Notes: generated by a model not told the origin, from the sequence alone. 64,000 bases of DNA from Streptomyces sp. R302 (GCF_012927245.1 NZ_JABBGE010000008.1:1-64000), one strand, 5' to 3'; numbered from the stretch's first letter, positions 1 to 8,721 are shown. Numbers and translations: made by a program.

Positions 1-93
1 AAGGCTCCCAGTAGACGACTGGGTTGATAGGCCGGATGTGGAAGCCCAGTAATGGGTGGAGCTGACCGGTACTAATAGGCCGAGGGCTTGTCC
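1..93 (+). rRNA. rrl: 23S ribosomal RNA, 3' end (partial)
   Basis: This is the last part of a large-subunit rRNA gene; the gene begins before the window. The sequence has the conserved 23S 3' end, including the sarcin-proximal tail 'ggtactaataggccgagggc' at 69–88. The exact 3' boundary is estimated by analogy with actinobacterial genes. A 5S gene follows about 105 bp later, as in a normal 16S-23S-5S operon. Confidence 0.9.
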
Positions 94-198
94 TCAGTTG
101 CTCGCGTCCACTGTGTTAGTTCTGAAGCAACGAACAGTTGCTGGTTTCGGAGCTGGAACACAACTACAGAGTGTGCTTGTTCGCTCGAAACCGATAGG

Positions 199-317
199 GT
201 TTCGGTGGTCATAGCGTTAGGGAAACGCCCGGTTACATTCCGAACCCGGAAGCTAAGCCTTTCAGCGCCGATGGTACTGCAGGGGGGACCCTGTGGGAGA
301 GTAGGACGCCGCCGAAC
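199..317 (+). rRNA. rrf: 5S ribosomal RNA
   Basis: A complete 5S rRNA of about 119 nt. It starts 'gtttcggtggtcatagcg' and ends 'ggacgccgccgaac', and the two ends pair to form helix I. The internal 'cccggttacattccgaaccc' (helix III loop) is the typical actinobacterial form. It lies directly downstream of the 23S gene and is followed by a strong terminator, so it closes the rRNA operon. Confidence 0.95.
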
Positions 318-325
318 AAATCTTC

Positions 326-378
326 AGGACCTCTGGTCCCAGCGTTCACGCTGGGACCAGAGGTCCTTTTGTTTTTTT
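326..378 (+). terminator. Rho-independent terminator of the rRNA operon
   Basis: A perfect 19-bp stem (326–344 pairing with 349–367) with a TTCA loop, followed by a T-rich tract 'ttttgttttttt'. It lies 9 nt past the 5S gene and ends the rRNA operon. Confidence 0.95.
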
Positions 379-454
379 CTTGACTTTTCCGAGGCGCGGC
401 CGGGTGCCGGCTGCGCGAGAATGACTGCAGTACCCGAAGACAGGAGTCACACCG

Positions 455-2482
455 ATGTCCACCAACTCTCCCGACGACCGTCCGGAGCGCGAGCCGCGTC
501 GCAGGGACGGTGCCGGTGGCGACCGGGGTGGCTACCGTGGGCCCCGTCGTGACGACAACCGTGGTGACAGCCGTGGCGACAACCGCGGTGGGGGTGGCTT
601 CCGTCGCGACGACAACCGCGGTGGTGGCGGCTACCGCCGTGACGACCGAGGCGGCGACAGCCGTGGCGGTGACCAGCGCGGTGGTGGCGGTTTCCGCCGT
701 GACGACCGTGGTGGCGACCAGCGTGGCGGCGGCTTCCGTCGCGACGACAACCGTGGCGGTGGCGGCTTCCGTCGCGATGACCGTGGTGGCGACCAGCGTG
801 GCGGTGGGTTCCGTCGTGACGATCGTCGGGATGAGCGTCCGTCGTCGTTCCGTCGTGACGACCGTCCCTCCTTCCCGCGTGACGACCGCCGTGACGACCG
901 TCGCGACGACCGTCGCGACGACAACCGCGGTGGCGGCTTCCGTCGTGACGACCGCGGTGGCGACCAGCGCGGTGGCGGCTTCCGTCGTGACGACCGCGGT
1001 GGCGACCAGCGCGGTGGCGGCTACCGCCGCGATGACCGCGGTGGCGACAACCGCGGCGGTGGCTTCCGTCGTGACGACCGTGGCGGCGACCAGCGTGGTG
1101 GCGGCTTCCGTCGTGACGACCGTGGTGGTGACCAGCGTGGCGGTGGGTTCCGTCGTGACGATCGTCGGGATGAGCGTCCGTCGTCGTTCCGTCGTGACGA
1201 CCGTCCCTCCTTCCCGCGTGACGACCGTCGCGACGACAACCGCGGTGGCGGCTTCCGCCGTGACGACCGCGGTGGCGACCAGCGCGGTGGCGGCTACCGT
1301 CGCGATGACCGCGGTGGTGACCAGCGTGGCGGTGGGTTCCGTCGTGACGATCGTCGGGATGAGCGTCCGTCGTCGTTCCGTCGTGACGACCGTCCCTCCT
1401 TCCCGCGTGACGACCGCCGTGACGACCGCCGCGACGACAACCGCGGTGGCGGCTTCCGTCGTGACGACCGTGGCGGCGACCAGCGTGGCGGTGGCTACCG
1501 TCGCGATGACCGCGGTGGCGACAACCGCGGTGGTGGCTTCCGTCGTGACGACCGTGGCGGCGGTTTCCGTCGTGACGACCGTCGTGACGACCGTCGGGAC
1601 GACCGCGGTGGGTACCGTGGGCGGGACGACCGGGGTGGTTACGGGCGTCGGGACGACCGTGGGGACCGGGAGCGGAGCGACCGCGCGCCGCTCAAGCGGC
1701 TGCCGATCCCGCCGGAGGTCACCGGTGAGGAGATCGACCCCGATGTGCGCCAGGAGCTGATGAGCCTGCCCAAGGGGCTCGCCGACGACGTGGCCCGTAA
1801 CCTCGTCATGGTCGCGCAGCTGATCGACGAGGACCCCGAGAAGGCCTACGGCTACTCCCGGGTCGCGCTGCGGCTCGCCTCGCGCGTCGCCGCCGTCCGC
1901 GAGGCCGCCGGCTTCGCCGCGTACGCCAACCAGAAGTACTCCGAGGCGCTGGCCGAGTTCCGGGCCGCGCGGCGGATGAGCGGTGGCGTCGACCTGTGGC
2001 CCGTCATGGCCGACTGCGAGCGCGGCCTCGGCCGGCCCGAGCGGGCGCTCGCCATGGCCGGTGAGCCCGAGGTGCAGAAGCTCGACAAGGCCGGGCAGGT
2101 CGAGATGCGGCTCGTCGCCGCCGGCGCCCGCCGGGACATGGGGCAGCTCGACGCCGCCATCGTGACCCTGCAGAGCCCCGAGCTGGCGTCCAACGCCAAC
2201 CACCCGTGGACCGCGCGGCTGCGGTACGCCTACGCCGACGCCCTGCTCGCCGCCGGGCGGGAGCAGGAGGCCCGTGAGTGGTTCGCCAAGGCCCTGGAGG
2301 CCGACAAGGACGGTGCCACGGACGCCTCCGACCGTCTTGCCGAGCTCGACGGGGTCGAGTTCGTCGACGCCTTCGACGAGGACGAGGACGAGGACGAGTC
2401 GGACGGCGAGCAGGCCGAGCGGGCCGAGCAGGACGCCGCCGACGAGGGCGACGACGATGAGGACGAGGACGACCGGAGCTGA
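455..2482 (+). CDS. TPR-type protein with a long RDD/RGG repeat N-terminus
   Basis: 675 residues; the ATG is preceded by 'caggag'. Residues about 20–410 are almost entirely a degenerate repeat built from FRRDDRGGDQRGGG-like units, with several copies of a longer block containing 'RRDERPSSFRRDDRPSFPR'. Residues about 415–640 form an alpha-helical, TPR-like domain (for example 'EALAEFRAARRMSGG' and 'AREWFAKALEADKDG'). The last 35 residues are strongly acidic (Asp/Glu). Arg/Gly-rich tails commonly bind RNA, and the gene directly follows an rRNA operon, so a ribosome- or RNA-associated role is possible but is only inference. The repeat DNA (about 550–1640) is internally repetitive and its length is likely to vary between strains. 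The function is unknown. Confidence 0.85.
   Translation: MSTNSPDDRPEREPRRRDGAGGDRGGYRGPRRDDNRGDSRGDNRGGGGFRRDDNRGGGGYRRDDRGGDSRGGDQRGGGGFRRDDRGGDQRGGGFRRDDNRGGGGFRRDDRGGDQRGGGFRRDDRRDERPSSFRRDDRPSFPRDDRRDDRRDDRRDDNRGGGFRRDDRGGDQRGGGFRRDDRGGDQRGGGYRRDDRGGDNRGGGFRRDDRGGDQRGGGFRRDDRGGDQRGGGFRRDDRRDERPSSFRRDDRPSFPRDDRRDDNRGGGFRRDDRGGDQRGGGYRRDDRGGDQRGGGFRRDDRRDERPSSFRRDDRPSFPRDDRRDDRRDDNRGGGFRRDDRGGDQRGGGYRRDDRGGDNRGGGFRRDDRGGGFRRDDRRDDRRDDRGGYRGRDDRGGYGRRDDRGDRERSDRAPLKRLPIPPEVTGEEIDPDVRQELMSLPKGLADDVARNLVMVAQLIDEDPEKAYGYSRVALRLASRVAAVREAAGFAAYANQKYSEALAEFRAARRMSGGVDLWPVMADCERGLGRPERALAMAGEPEVQKLDKAGQVEMRLVAAGARRDMGQLDAAIVTLQSPELASNANHPWTARLRYAYADALLAAGREQEAREWFAKALEADKDGATDASDRLAELDGVEFVDAFDEDEDEDESDGEQAERAEQDAADEGDDDEDEDDRS
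550..1645 (+). repeat. Coding tandem repeats (RRDDRGG units)
   Basis: About 1.1 kb of near-identical short units of the type 'ggtttccgccgtgacgac' encoding FRRDD/RGGDQRGGG. A longer block (starting near 800, 1140 and 1320) encoding RRDERPSSFRRDDRPSFPR is repeated three times almost base for base, which points to recent duplication or gene conversion within the gene. Confidence 0.9.
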
Positions 2483-2497
2483 GGCTCGGTGACATGA

Positions 2498-2532
2498 GGA
2501 AGGGGCGGCACCCGGTGGGTGCCGCCCCTTCC
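2498..2532. terminator. Bidirectional terminator between convergent genes
   Basis: A perfect 16-bp inverted repeat, GGAAGGGGCGGCACCC (2498–2513) with a 3-nt loop and its complement (2517–2532). It lies between the stop of the TPR gene (+) and the stop of the DUF1015 gene (-). Confidence 0.8.
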
Positions 2533-2548
2533 GCGTTCCGTGCGCGGG

Positions 2549-3841
2549 TCAGTCGAGGGCGAGGCTGCGGAGGACCAGGCCCGTGGCCGGCTTGGGGCCG
2601 AAGGAGGTCGACTTGCGGGGCATCGTGACGCCCTGGCGGGCCAGGTCGCGGACGACCTCCTCCCGTACCGGGTGCATCAGGACCGCCGTACCGCCGCGGC
2701 GCTCGGCCTGGGCGACGGCCGCGGCCGTGTCGTGGATGTAGGCGATGTCCTCGGGGGCGTCCGGGACGTGCCAGACGTGCTCCAGGAGCGTGGCGTGCAG
2801 GACGGTCGCGTCCAGGGTCCGCCAGGCCTCCGGGCGGTCGGCGCGGACCGTGCGGGCCAGCAGGGCCGGGTCCGGGTGGTCCAGGAGGTGGAAGGCGCCG
2901 TCACCGGCGAGGAGGAAGGCGTTGCCGTCGGCGGCGGCCTCGGCGAGGGCCTCCAGGGCCTGGGGCAGGGGGCGTTCGACGCGGCGGACGCGGAAGGCGT
3001 CGCCGACGGCGTCGAGGGCGTCCGCGACCGGCAGGCGGCTCAGGAGGCGGTGGATCGCGCGGACCCGCAGGGGGTAGCGGACCGTGTCGATGAGGAGGAC
3101 CAGGCCCTGGTTCCAGGGGCCGGGGAAGGGGTGCTCGTCGCGCAGCCGCAGATAGGTCGCCCAGCGGTGGTGGCCGTCCGCGATGAGCGCCTGGTGGCGG
3201 GCGAGTTCGGCGGTGATCGCCGCCTGTTCGGCCGGGTCCGTGACCGCCCACAGGCGGTGGTGGAAGCCGTCCTCGGTGGTCGTCGCGAGCAGCGGTTCAC
3301 GCAGGACCGCGCGCTCGATCACCGCGTCGGCGCCGTCGCCGTCCCCGGGGTAGGTGAGGAGCAGCGGCTCCAGGTTGGCGGCCGTCGTGCGCATCAGGGC
3401 CGCGCGGTCCTCGACGACGTGCGGCATGACGTCCTCGTGGGGGAGGACGATCCCCTCGGCGGGGGTGGACAGTTCGAGGGCGCCGATGATGCCGCGCTGG
3501 AGGATGCCGTCGCCGCGCTGCTCGTACACGTACAGGGCGGGGTCCGGATCGGGGGCGAGGACGCCGTCGGCGAGCCAGCGGTCCATCGTCACCGCGGCCT
3601 TGCGGTGGCGGGTGCCCGCCGCGACCGCCTGGGGGAGGATCAGCCGGACGATGTTGTGGGGGTCGGCGGATTCGAGGTGGAGCAGTCCGTCAGGTCGTAC
3701 GACGACGTCATAGGGCGGGGAGGTGACGGCCGCGAGGCTGCCGACCCGGTCGGGGACGTACCGGATGCCGCGGAACGGGTGCAGGCGCAGTCCCGCCGTG
3801 TCGTCGCGGACGGCGTCGGCCGCGTGACCTGAGGTGTTCAT
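2549..3841 (-). CDS. DUF1015 family protein
   Basis: 430 residues from an ATG at 3841 (MNTSGHAADAV); the open frame extends further upstream, but family similarity starts just after this Met, at LRLHPFRGIRYVP. Family signatures seen include 'SPPYDVV', 'PHNIVRLILPQ', 'LIADGHHRWATYLRLRDEHP' and a C-terminal 'GVTMPRKSTSFGPKPATGLVL'. DUF1015 proteins are broadly conserved with no settled biochemical role; the HHR-containing region suggests an enzymatic fold. It is divergent from the HAD phosphatase gene (85 bp apart) and convergent with the TPR gene. Confidence 0.9.
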   Translation of the reverse strand: MNTSGHAADAVRDDTAGLRLHPFRGIRYVPDRVGSLAAVTSPPYDVVVRPDGLLHLESADPHNIVRLILPQAVAAGTRHRKAAVTMDRWLADGVLAPDPDPALYVYEQRGDGILQRGIIGALELSTPAEGIVLPHEDVMPHVVEDRAALMRTTAANLEPLLLTYPGDGDGADAVIERAVLREPLLATTTEDGFHHRLWAVTDPAEQAAITAELARHQALIADGHHRWATYLRLRDEHPFPGPWNQGLVLLIDTVRYPLRVRAIHRLLSRLPVADALDAVGDAFRVRRVERPLPQALEALAEAAADGNAFLLAGDGAFHLLDHPDPALLARTVRADRPEAWRTLDATVLHATLLEHVWHVPDAPEDIAYIHDTAAAVAQAERRGGTAVLMHPVREEVVRDLARQGVTMPRKSTSFGPKPATGLVLRSLALD

Positions 3842-3925
3842 CTCGTCATGGTAGGCGGGCGGCGGGCATGAGCGATGATCGGGGGAGCGGGGGACGGACC
3901 GGTGGTGAGTGAGGAGCGGGTGGTC

Positions 3926-4990
3926 ATGGCGCGAGACGGCCAGGAGCGGCGGACGGAACGGAGTCGGCCCGGCGGCAGCGCGGTCGCGCTGAGCGAGGCG
4001 TACGACACGGCGCTGCTCGACCTCGACGGGGTCGTGTACTTCGCGGGCGGGGCGGCGATCCCGTACGCCGTCGAGGCGCTCGGGGCGGCGCGCGAGCGGG
4101 GGATGCGGCTGGCGTACGTGACGAACAACGCGCTGCGGACGCCGGACACGGTGGCCGGGCACCTCACCGAGCTGGGCGTGCCGGCCGAGCCGGGGGACGT
4201 GGTGACCTCGGCGCAGGCCGTGGCGCGGCTCGTCGCGGAGGACGTGCCGGCCGGGTCCCGGGTGCTCGTCGTCGGCGGCGAGGGGCTGCGGGTGGCGCTG
4301 CGCGAACGGGGGCTCGTGCCGGTCGAGTCGGCCGATGACGGGCCGGTGGCCGTCGTGCAGGGGTACGGCGGGCCGGACATGGCCTGGGGCCGGTTCGCGG
4401 AGGCGGCGTACGCGATCGGGCGGGGCGTGCCCTGGTACGCCTCCAACACCGACCTGACGATCCCGGGCGCGCGCGGGATCGCGCCGGGGAACGGCGCCGC
4501 CGTCGAGGTCGTGCGGATCGCCACCGGTGGGCGGGTCGAGCCGAAGGTCGCGGGGAAGCCGCAGCCGCCGATGCACCGGGAGACCGTGCTGCGGACCGGG
4601 GCGCGGCGGCCGCTGGTCGTCGGCGACCGCCTCGACACCGACATCGAGGGCGCCTTCCACGGCGGGGTCGACTCGCTGCTCGTGCTGACCGGGGTCACCG
4701 ACGGGGCGACGCTGCTCGCGGCGGTGCCGGAGCACCGGCCGACGTATGTGGCGGCCGACCTGCGGGGGCTGCTCGTGGGGCAGCCGGAGGTCGTGGCCGA
4801 GGCGGACGGCGGTTTCCGGTGCGGCGGGTGGCGGGCCTCGGCGCGCGGGGAGGAACTCGTCCTGGAGGGCGCCGCGGACTCCGAGGCGGTCGACGGGCTG
4901 CGGGCGCTGTGCGGGGCGGCGTGGACGTGGGCGGGGTCCGGGGCGTGCGGGCTCGACGCGGGGAAGGCGCTGGCCCGGCTCGGACTCTAG
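3926..4990 (+). CDS. HAD-IIA family hydrolase (NagD/phosphoglycolate phosphatase-like)
   Basis: 354 residues from the ATG at 3926, which has GAGGAG 9 nt upstream; an in-frame GTG at 3905 is the alternative. HAD motif I is 'DLDGVVY' (Asp32 nucleophile, Asp34). Motif II is the Thr of 'VTNNALRTP'. The Lys of 'EPKVAGKPQPPM' is motif III, and 'GDRLDTDIEGA' (from about residue 233) holds the motif IV aspartates that bind Mg2+. The C2-type cap lies between motifs II and III, which is typical of class IIA. It probably dephosphorylates a small phosphorylated metabolite; the substrate cannot be read from the sequence. The C-terminal ~85 residues extend past the core and may be an ACT-like or accessory domain. 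Confidence 0.88.
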   Translation: MARDGQERRTERSRPGGSAVALSEAYDTALLDLDGVVYFAGGAAIPYAVEALGAARERGMRLAYVTNNALRTPDTVAGHLTELGVPAEPGDVVTSAQAVARLVAEDVPAGSRVLVVGGEGLRVALRERGLVPVESADDGPVAVVQGYGGPDMAWGRFAEAAYAIGRGVPWYASNTDLTIPGARGIAPGNGAAVEVVRIATGGRVEPKVAGKPQPPMHRETVLRTGARRPLVVGDRLDTDIEGAFHGGVDSLLVLTGVTDGATLLAAVPEHRPTYVAADLRGLLVGQPEVVAEADGGFRCGGWRASARGEELVLEGAADSEAVDGLRALCGAAWTWAGSGACGLDAGKALARLGL

Positions 4991-5039
4991 GGAGAGCGGG
5001 GGCTTTCGGATTCGAGGCCCCGGTCGCTGCTAGATCAAT

Positions 5040-5058
5040 ATTGGGTAGGCTAACCTAA
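5040..5058. promoter_or_regulatory. Iron box (DmdR1/IdeR/DtxR-type operator)
   Basis: ATTGGGTAGGCTAACCTAA matches the DtxR-family consensus TTAGGTTAGGCTAACCTAA at 16 of 19 positions. The right half is perfect. It overlaps the probable -10 (TAACCT, 5051–5056), 6 nt before the GTG start at 5063, so an Fe2+-loaded repressor would block transcription of the siderophore importer operon when iron is plentiful. Confidence 0.85.
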
Positions 5059-5062
5059 CTCC

Positions 5063-6118
5063 GTGTTGGTCGAGAGTCCCTCCCGTACGAGCGCGGAGCC
5101 GGTGAAGTCCGGGCAGTCCCCGAAGCGCCGGAACTCCGTGCGCGCCCTCGGGCTGCTCGCAGCCGTCGGTGCCCTGCTGCTTGTCTGTGTCCTCAGCATC
5201 ATGATCGGTGCCAAGCCGGTGCCGCTCGGTGACGTGTGGCACGGGCTGTTCCACGACAGCGGCGTCGGAAACGACGTCGTCATCCACGACGTGCGCGTGC
5301 CGCGCACCCTGCTCGGGCTGCTCGTCGGCCTGGCGCTCGGCCTGGCCGGCGCCGTGATGCAGGGGCTGACCCGCAACCCGCTGGCGGAGCCCGGGCTGCT
5401 CGGGGTCAACGCGGGCGCGTCCGCCGCCGTCGTCTCGGCCATCGCCTTCCTGGGCGTCACCGACGTCCGCGACTACGTGTGGTTCGCCTTCGTCGGCGCC
5501 GCCGTCGTCTCGGTCGTCGTGTACGTGCTCGGCGGCAGCCGCAGCGCGACGCCGGTGCGGCTCGCGCTCGCCGGCACCGCCGCCACGGCCGCCCTGTACG
5601 GCTTCGTCAACGCCGTGCAGCTGCTGAACTCGGCCGCCCTCGACCGGCTCCGCTTCTGGACCGTCGGCTCGCTGGCCTCCGCCGACATGGACACCGTCGG
5701 CCGCGTCGCGCCCTTCATCCTCGTCGGCGCCGTGCTGGCGCTCGGGATCGCCCGGCCGCTCAACGCCATGGAGATGGGCGACGACTCCGCCCGCGCGCTC
5801 GGCGTGAGCATCAACCGGACCCGGGTCGTCGCCATGCTCGCCGTCACCCTGATGTGCGGGGCCGCGACCGCCGCCTGCGGGCCGATCGTCTTCCTCGGCC
5901 TGATGGTGCCGTACATGGTCCGCGCGATCACCGGGCCGGACATGCGGTGGATCCTGCCGTACGCGGCCGTCCTCGCGCCCGTGCTGCTGCTCGGCTCCGA
6001 CGTCCTCGGCCGGGTCGTCGTCCGGCCCGCCGAACTCCAGGTCGGCATCGTGACGGCGCTCGTCGGCGGGCCCGTCTTCATCCGACTCGTACGCCGCAAG
6101 AGGATGGCCCAGCTGTGA
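5063..6118 (+). CDS. FecCD-family iron-siderophore ABC transporter permease
   Basis: 351 residues, GTG start. One half of the membrane channel that imports ferric siderophores. Hydrophobic segments begin at about residue 30, and the family motifs 'AGAVMQGLTRNPLAEPGLLG', 'LNAMEMGDDSARALG' and 'CGPIVFLGLMVPYMVR' are present. An iron box lies immediately upstream. The start codon is 6 nt behind a -10-like TAACCT, so the mRNA is probably leaderless; a later start at the GTG at 5102 is less likely. It overlaps the next permease by GTGA. The substrate-binding lipoprotein is not in this window. Confidence 0.93.
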   Translation: MLVESPSRTSAEPVKSGQSPKRRNSVRALGLLAAVGALLLVCVLSIMIGAKPVPLGDVWHGLFHDSGVGNDVVIHDVRVPRTLLGLLVGLALGLAGAVMQGLTRNPLAEPGLLGVNAGASAAVVSAIAFLGVTDVRDYVWFAFVGAAVVSVVVYVLGGSRSATPVRLALAGTAATAALYGFVNAVQLLNSAALDRLRFWTVGSLASADMDTVGRVAPFILVGAVLALGIARPLNAMEMGDDSARALGVSINRTRVVAMLAVTLMCGAATAACGPIVFLGLMVPYMVRAITGPDMRWILPYAAVLAPVLLLGSDVLGRVVVRPAELQVGIVTALVGGPVFIRLVRRKRMAQL

Positions 6119-7149
6119 CCACCAAGACCCTGCGGACCGGCGGCGGAGTCTCCGTACGGTACGCGCCGCGGGCGGCGTTCTCCGGCCTCGGGCTGATCCT
6201 GCTCGCCCTCGCCGTCGGCACCGTCCTCGTCTGCACCGGCGACTTCCCCATGACCCCGGGCGAGGTCCTCGACACGCTGCTCGGCCGGGGGACCGTCATC
6301 CAGGAGTTCGCGGTGATGGAGCTGCGGCTCCCGCGGGTCCTCGTCGCGATCCTCGTCGGTGCCGCGCTCGCCCTCGGCGGGGCGGTCTTCCAGTCGGTCT
6401 CGCGCAACCCGCTCGGCAGTCCCGACGTCATCGGCTTCGGGCAGGGCGCCACCGTCGGCGCGCTCACCATGATCGTCCTCTTCCAGGGCAGCGCGGTCGC
6501 CACCGCCCTCGGCGCCGTCGTCGGCGGCGTCCTCACCGGCGCCGTGATCTACCTGCTCGCCTGGAAGCGGGGCGTGCACGGCTACCGGCTCGTGCTCGTC
6601 GGCATCGGCGCCGCCGCCATGCTGACCTCCGTGATCCACTACCTCATCACCAAGGCCAACCTGGTGGACGCCACCCGCGCCACCGTGTGGATGACCGGAT
6701 CCCTCGACGGCCGTGACTGGACCCAGTTCTGGCCGCTGCTCGCCGTCTGCTGCGTGCTCGTGCCGCTGGTCCTCGGCCACGGACGGGCGCTGCGGATGCT
6801 GGAGATGGGCGACGACGCGGCGTACGCGCTCGGCGTGAAGGTCGAGCGGACCCGGATCGTGCTGATGGCCTCCGCGGTGCTGCTCGTCGCCGTCGCCACC
6901 TCGGCGGCCGGGCCGATCGTCTTCGTCTCCCTCAGCGCCCCGCAGCTGGCCCGCCGGCTGACCCGCGCGCCCGGCCCGAACCTGGCGGTCTCCATGGTCA
7001 TGGGCTCCGCGCTGCTGCTGAGCGCCGACTGGATCGCCACCCGCGCCTTCGGCGACCGCCAGCTGCCCGTCGGTGTCGTCACCGGCATCCTCGGCGGCTG
7101 CTACCTGCTCTGGCTGCTCGTCAGCGAACGCAAGGCGGGCCGGATATGA
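6115..7149 (+). CDS. FecCD-family iron-siderophore ABC transporter permease (second)
   Basis: 344 residues. The GTG start overlaps the stop of the first permease (GTGA), indicating translational coupling. Motifs: 'ALGGAVFQSVSRNPLGSPDV', 'LRMLEMGDDAAYALG' and 'AAGPIVFVSLSAPQLARRL'. It pairs with the upstream permease to form the heterodimeric membrane domain of a FepD/FepG-like importer. It belongs to the iron-box operon, and its stop overlaps the alternative ATG of the ATPase gene. Confidence 0.93.
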   Translation: MTTKTLRTGGGVSVRYAPRAAFSGLGLILLALAVGTVLVCTGDFPMTPGEVLDTLLGRGTVIQEFAVMELRLPRVLVAILVGAALALGGAVFQSVSRNPLGSPDVIGFGQGATVGALTMIVLFQGSAVATALGAVVGGVLTGAVIYLLAWKRGVHGYRLVLVGIGAAAMLTSVIHYLITKANLVDATRATVWMTGSLDGRDWTQFWPLLAVCCVLVPLVLGHGRALRMLEMGDDAAYALGVKVERTRIVLMASAVLLVAVATSAAGPIVFVSLSAPQLARRLTRAPGPNLAVSMVMGSALLLSADWIATRAFGDRQLPVGVVTGILGGCYLLWLLVSERKAGRI

Positions 7150-7193
7150 GCGCGCCCCAGGACCACCCGAACCAGGACACCAGGAGTACCCCC

Positions 7194-8063
7194 ATGAGCG
7201 ATCGGCAGCGGCAGCGGCTCGGGGCCGAGTCGGTCACCCTCGCGTACGAGCAGCGGGTCATCGCCCGCGACCTGTCCGTCGAGATCCCCGACCACTCCTT
7301 CACCGTCATCGTCGGGCCCAACGCCTGCGGCAAGTCGACCCTGCTGCGGGCCCTGTCCCGGATGCTCAAGCCCACCCAGGGCCGGGTGCTGCTCGACGGG
7401 CAGTCCATCCACTCCCTGCCGGCGAAGAAGGTCGCCCGGACCCTCGGCCTGCTGCCGCAGTCCTCGATCGCGCCCGACGGCATCACCGTCGCCGACCTCG
7501 TCGCCCGCGGCCGCTACCCCCACCAGGGGCTGCTGCGCCAGTGGTCGCCGGAGGACGAGCGGATCGTCCAGGAGTCGATGGAGTCCACCGGCGTCGCCGA
7601 ACTCGCCGACCGCTTCGTCGACGAGCTCTCCGGCGGCCAGCGCCAGCGGGTGTGGATCGCCATGGCCCTCGCCCAGCAGACCCCGCTGCTGCTGCTCGAC
7701 GAGCCGACCACGTACCTCGACATCCAGCACCAGATCGACGTCCTCGACCTCTGCGCCGAGCTGCACGAGACCCAGGGGCGGACGCTCGTCGCCGTCCTGC
7801 ACGACCTCAACCACGCGGCCCGGTACGCCACCCACCTCATCGCGGTGCGCGGCGGCGAGGTCGTCGCCGAGGGCCCGCCGTCGGAGGTGGTGACCGCGGA
7901 GCTGGTCGAGCGGGTCTTCGGGCTGCGCTGCCAGGTCATCGAGGACCCGGAGACGGGCACCCCGCTCGTCGTCCCCGCCGGGCGGCAGGCGCGGGCCAGG
8001 CGGTCCGTGCCGGCGCAGGAGGCCGTTCCGGGCGATGCGCAGGAGGCCGCGCTACAGAAGTGA
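7194..8063 (+). CDS. Siderophore ABC transporter ATP-binding protein (FepC/FecE-like)
   Basis: 289 residues from the ATG at 7194, which has AGGAG 8 nt upstream; an ATG at 7146 overlapping the permease stop (ATGA) is the alternative and would add 16 residues. Walker A 'GPNACGKST' lies near residue 40, Q-loop 'LLPQSS', signature 'LSGGQRQR' near 144, Walker B 'LLLLDEPT' near 165, and H-loop 'VLHDLNHAA'. It powers the two upstream permeases. The 3' end overlaps the convergent SCP2-like gene by 12 bp, so the two transcripts collide. Confidence 0.93.
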   Translation: MSDRQRQRLGAESVTLAYEQRVIARDLSVEIPDHSFTVIVGPNACGKSTLLRALSRMLKPTQGRVLLDGQSIHSLPAKKVARTLGLLPQSSIAPDGITVADLVARGRYPHQGLLRQWSPEDERIVQESMESTGVAELADRFVDELSGGQRQRVWIAMALAQQTPLLLLDEPTTYLDIQHQIDVLDLCAELHETQGRTLVAVLHDLNHAARYATHLIAVRGGEVVAEGPPSEVVTAELVERVFGLRCQVIEDPETGTPLVVPAGRQARARRSVPAQEAVPGDAQEAALQK

Positions 8064-8399
8064 GCGCAGCCGCAGCAGGTCGCGGAAGCCGGCCTCCAGG
8101 CCGACCCGGCCGGAGGCCCAGGCCTTCGCGAAGTGCAGCCGGCCGTCCACCATCGCCACCAGGTCGTCGCCGGTCATCCTGAGGCGGATCTGCGCCTTCT
8201 CCGGCGGCGGCCCCGCCACCGTCGACTCCACGACCATCCGGCCGTCCGCGAGCCGGCCGGTGAAGGTCGTGTCCAGGTCCGTGAGGTGGCAGCTCAGGGT
8301 GCGGTCGAGCGCGGCCGCGCCCCGCACGGAGCCGTCCGCGCCCGCGAGGCCGTCCGCCAGCTTGTCGAGCGCCGCGCGGCACTCCGTGATCGTCGCCAT
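8052..8399 (-). CDS. SCP2-type sterol/lipid-binding domain protein
   Basis: 115 residues from an ATG at 8399. The sequence 'GRLADGRMVVESTVAGPPPE' followed by 'AQIRLRMTGDDLVAMVDGRL' and 'AWASGRVGLEAGFRDLLRL' matches the pattern of bacterial stand-alone SCP2 domains, which are small hydrophobic-pocket lipid carriers. It is convergent with and overlaps the ABC ATPase gene by 12 bp, and is divergent from the small gene at 8442. Confidence 0.8.
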   Translation of the reverse strand: MATITECRAALDKLADGLAGADGSVRGAAALDRTLSCHLTDLDTTFTGRLADGRMVVESTVAGPPPEKAQIRLRMTGDDLVAMVDGRLHFAKAWASGRVGLEAGFRDLLRLRSLL

Positions 8400-8441
8400 C
8401 GCCGTCGACCGTACCCCAGGGCTTCGCGGTAGCGTCGAGGC

Positions 8442-8714
8442 ATGAGCGAAGCGATGACGGACGCCGGTGCGGACGCCGGTACGGTTCCGGCCGCGGCGGA
8501 CGGGCCCACCGCGGCGCCGCTGGGGGTCGACCGGGAGCCCACCGGACTGCCGGCCGTCGACGCGCTCCTGGAGCGGCTCGCCGAGACCGACCACCTCACG
8601 GCGGACGGACACCTCGCGGTGTACGAGGATGTACACCGAGGCCTGCGCGCCGAGCTGACCTCGCTCGACGCGCACCCCGCCTCCGCACCCCGTCCGCACG
8701 ACCCCAGGAGCTGA
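8442..8714 (+). CDS. Small hypothetical protein upstream of tlyA
   Basis: 90 residues. An Ala/Gly-rich N-terminus is followed by 'GLPAVDALLERLAETDHL' and 'DGHLAVYEDVHRGLRAELTS', a predicted helical region. There is no Shine-Dalgarno; instead a -10-like TAGCGT ends 6 nt before the ATG, which suggests a leaderless mRNA. It ends 7 bp before tlyA and is probably co-transcribed with it. I know of no assigned function. Confidence 0.75.
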   Translation: MSEAMTDAGADAGTVPAAADGPTAAPLGVDREPTGLPAVDALLERLAETDHLTADGHLAVYEDVHRGLRAELTSLDAHPASAPRPHDPRS

Positions 8715-8721
8715 ACCCAAC

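Noticed and set aside
233..2203. Long - strand frame with Val/Thr repeats opposite the TPR gene
   Set aside because: It is the mirror of the RDD/RGG repeat, with no native composition or start signal, and it runs into the 5S rRNA gene.
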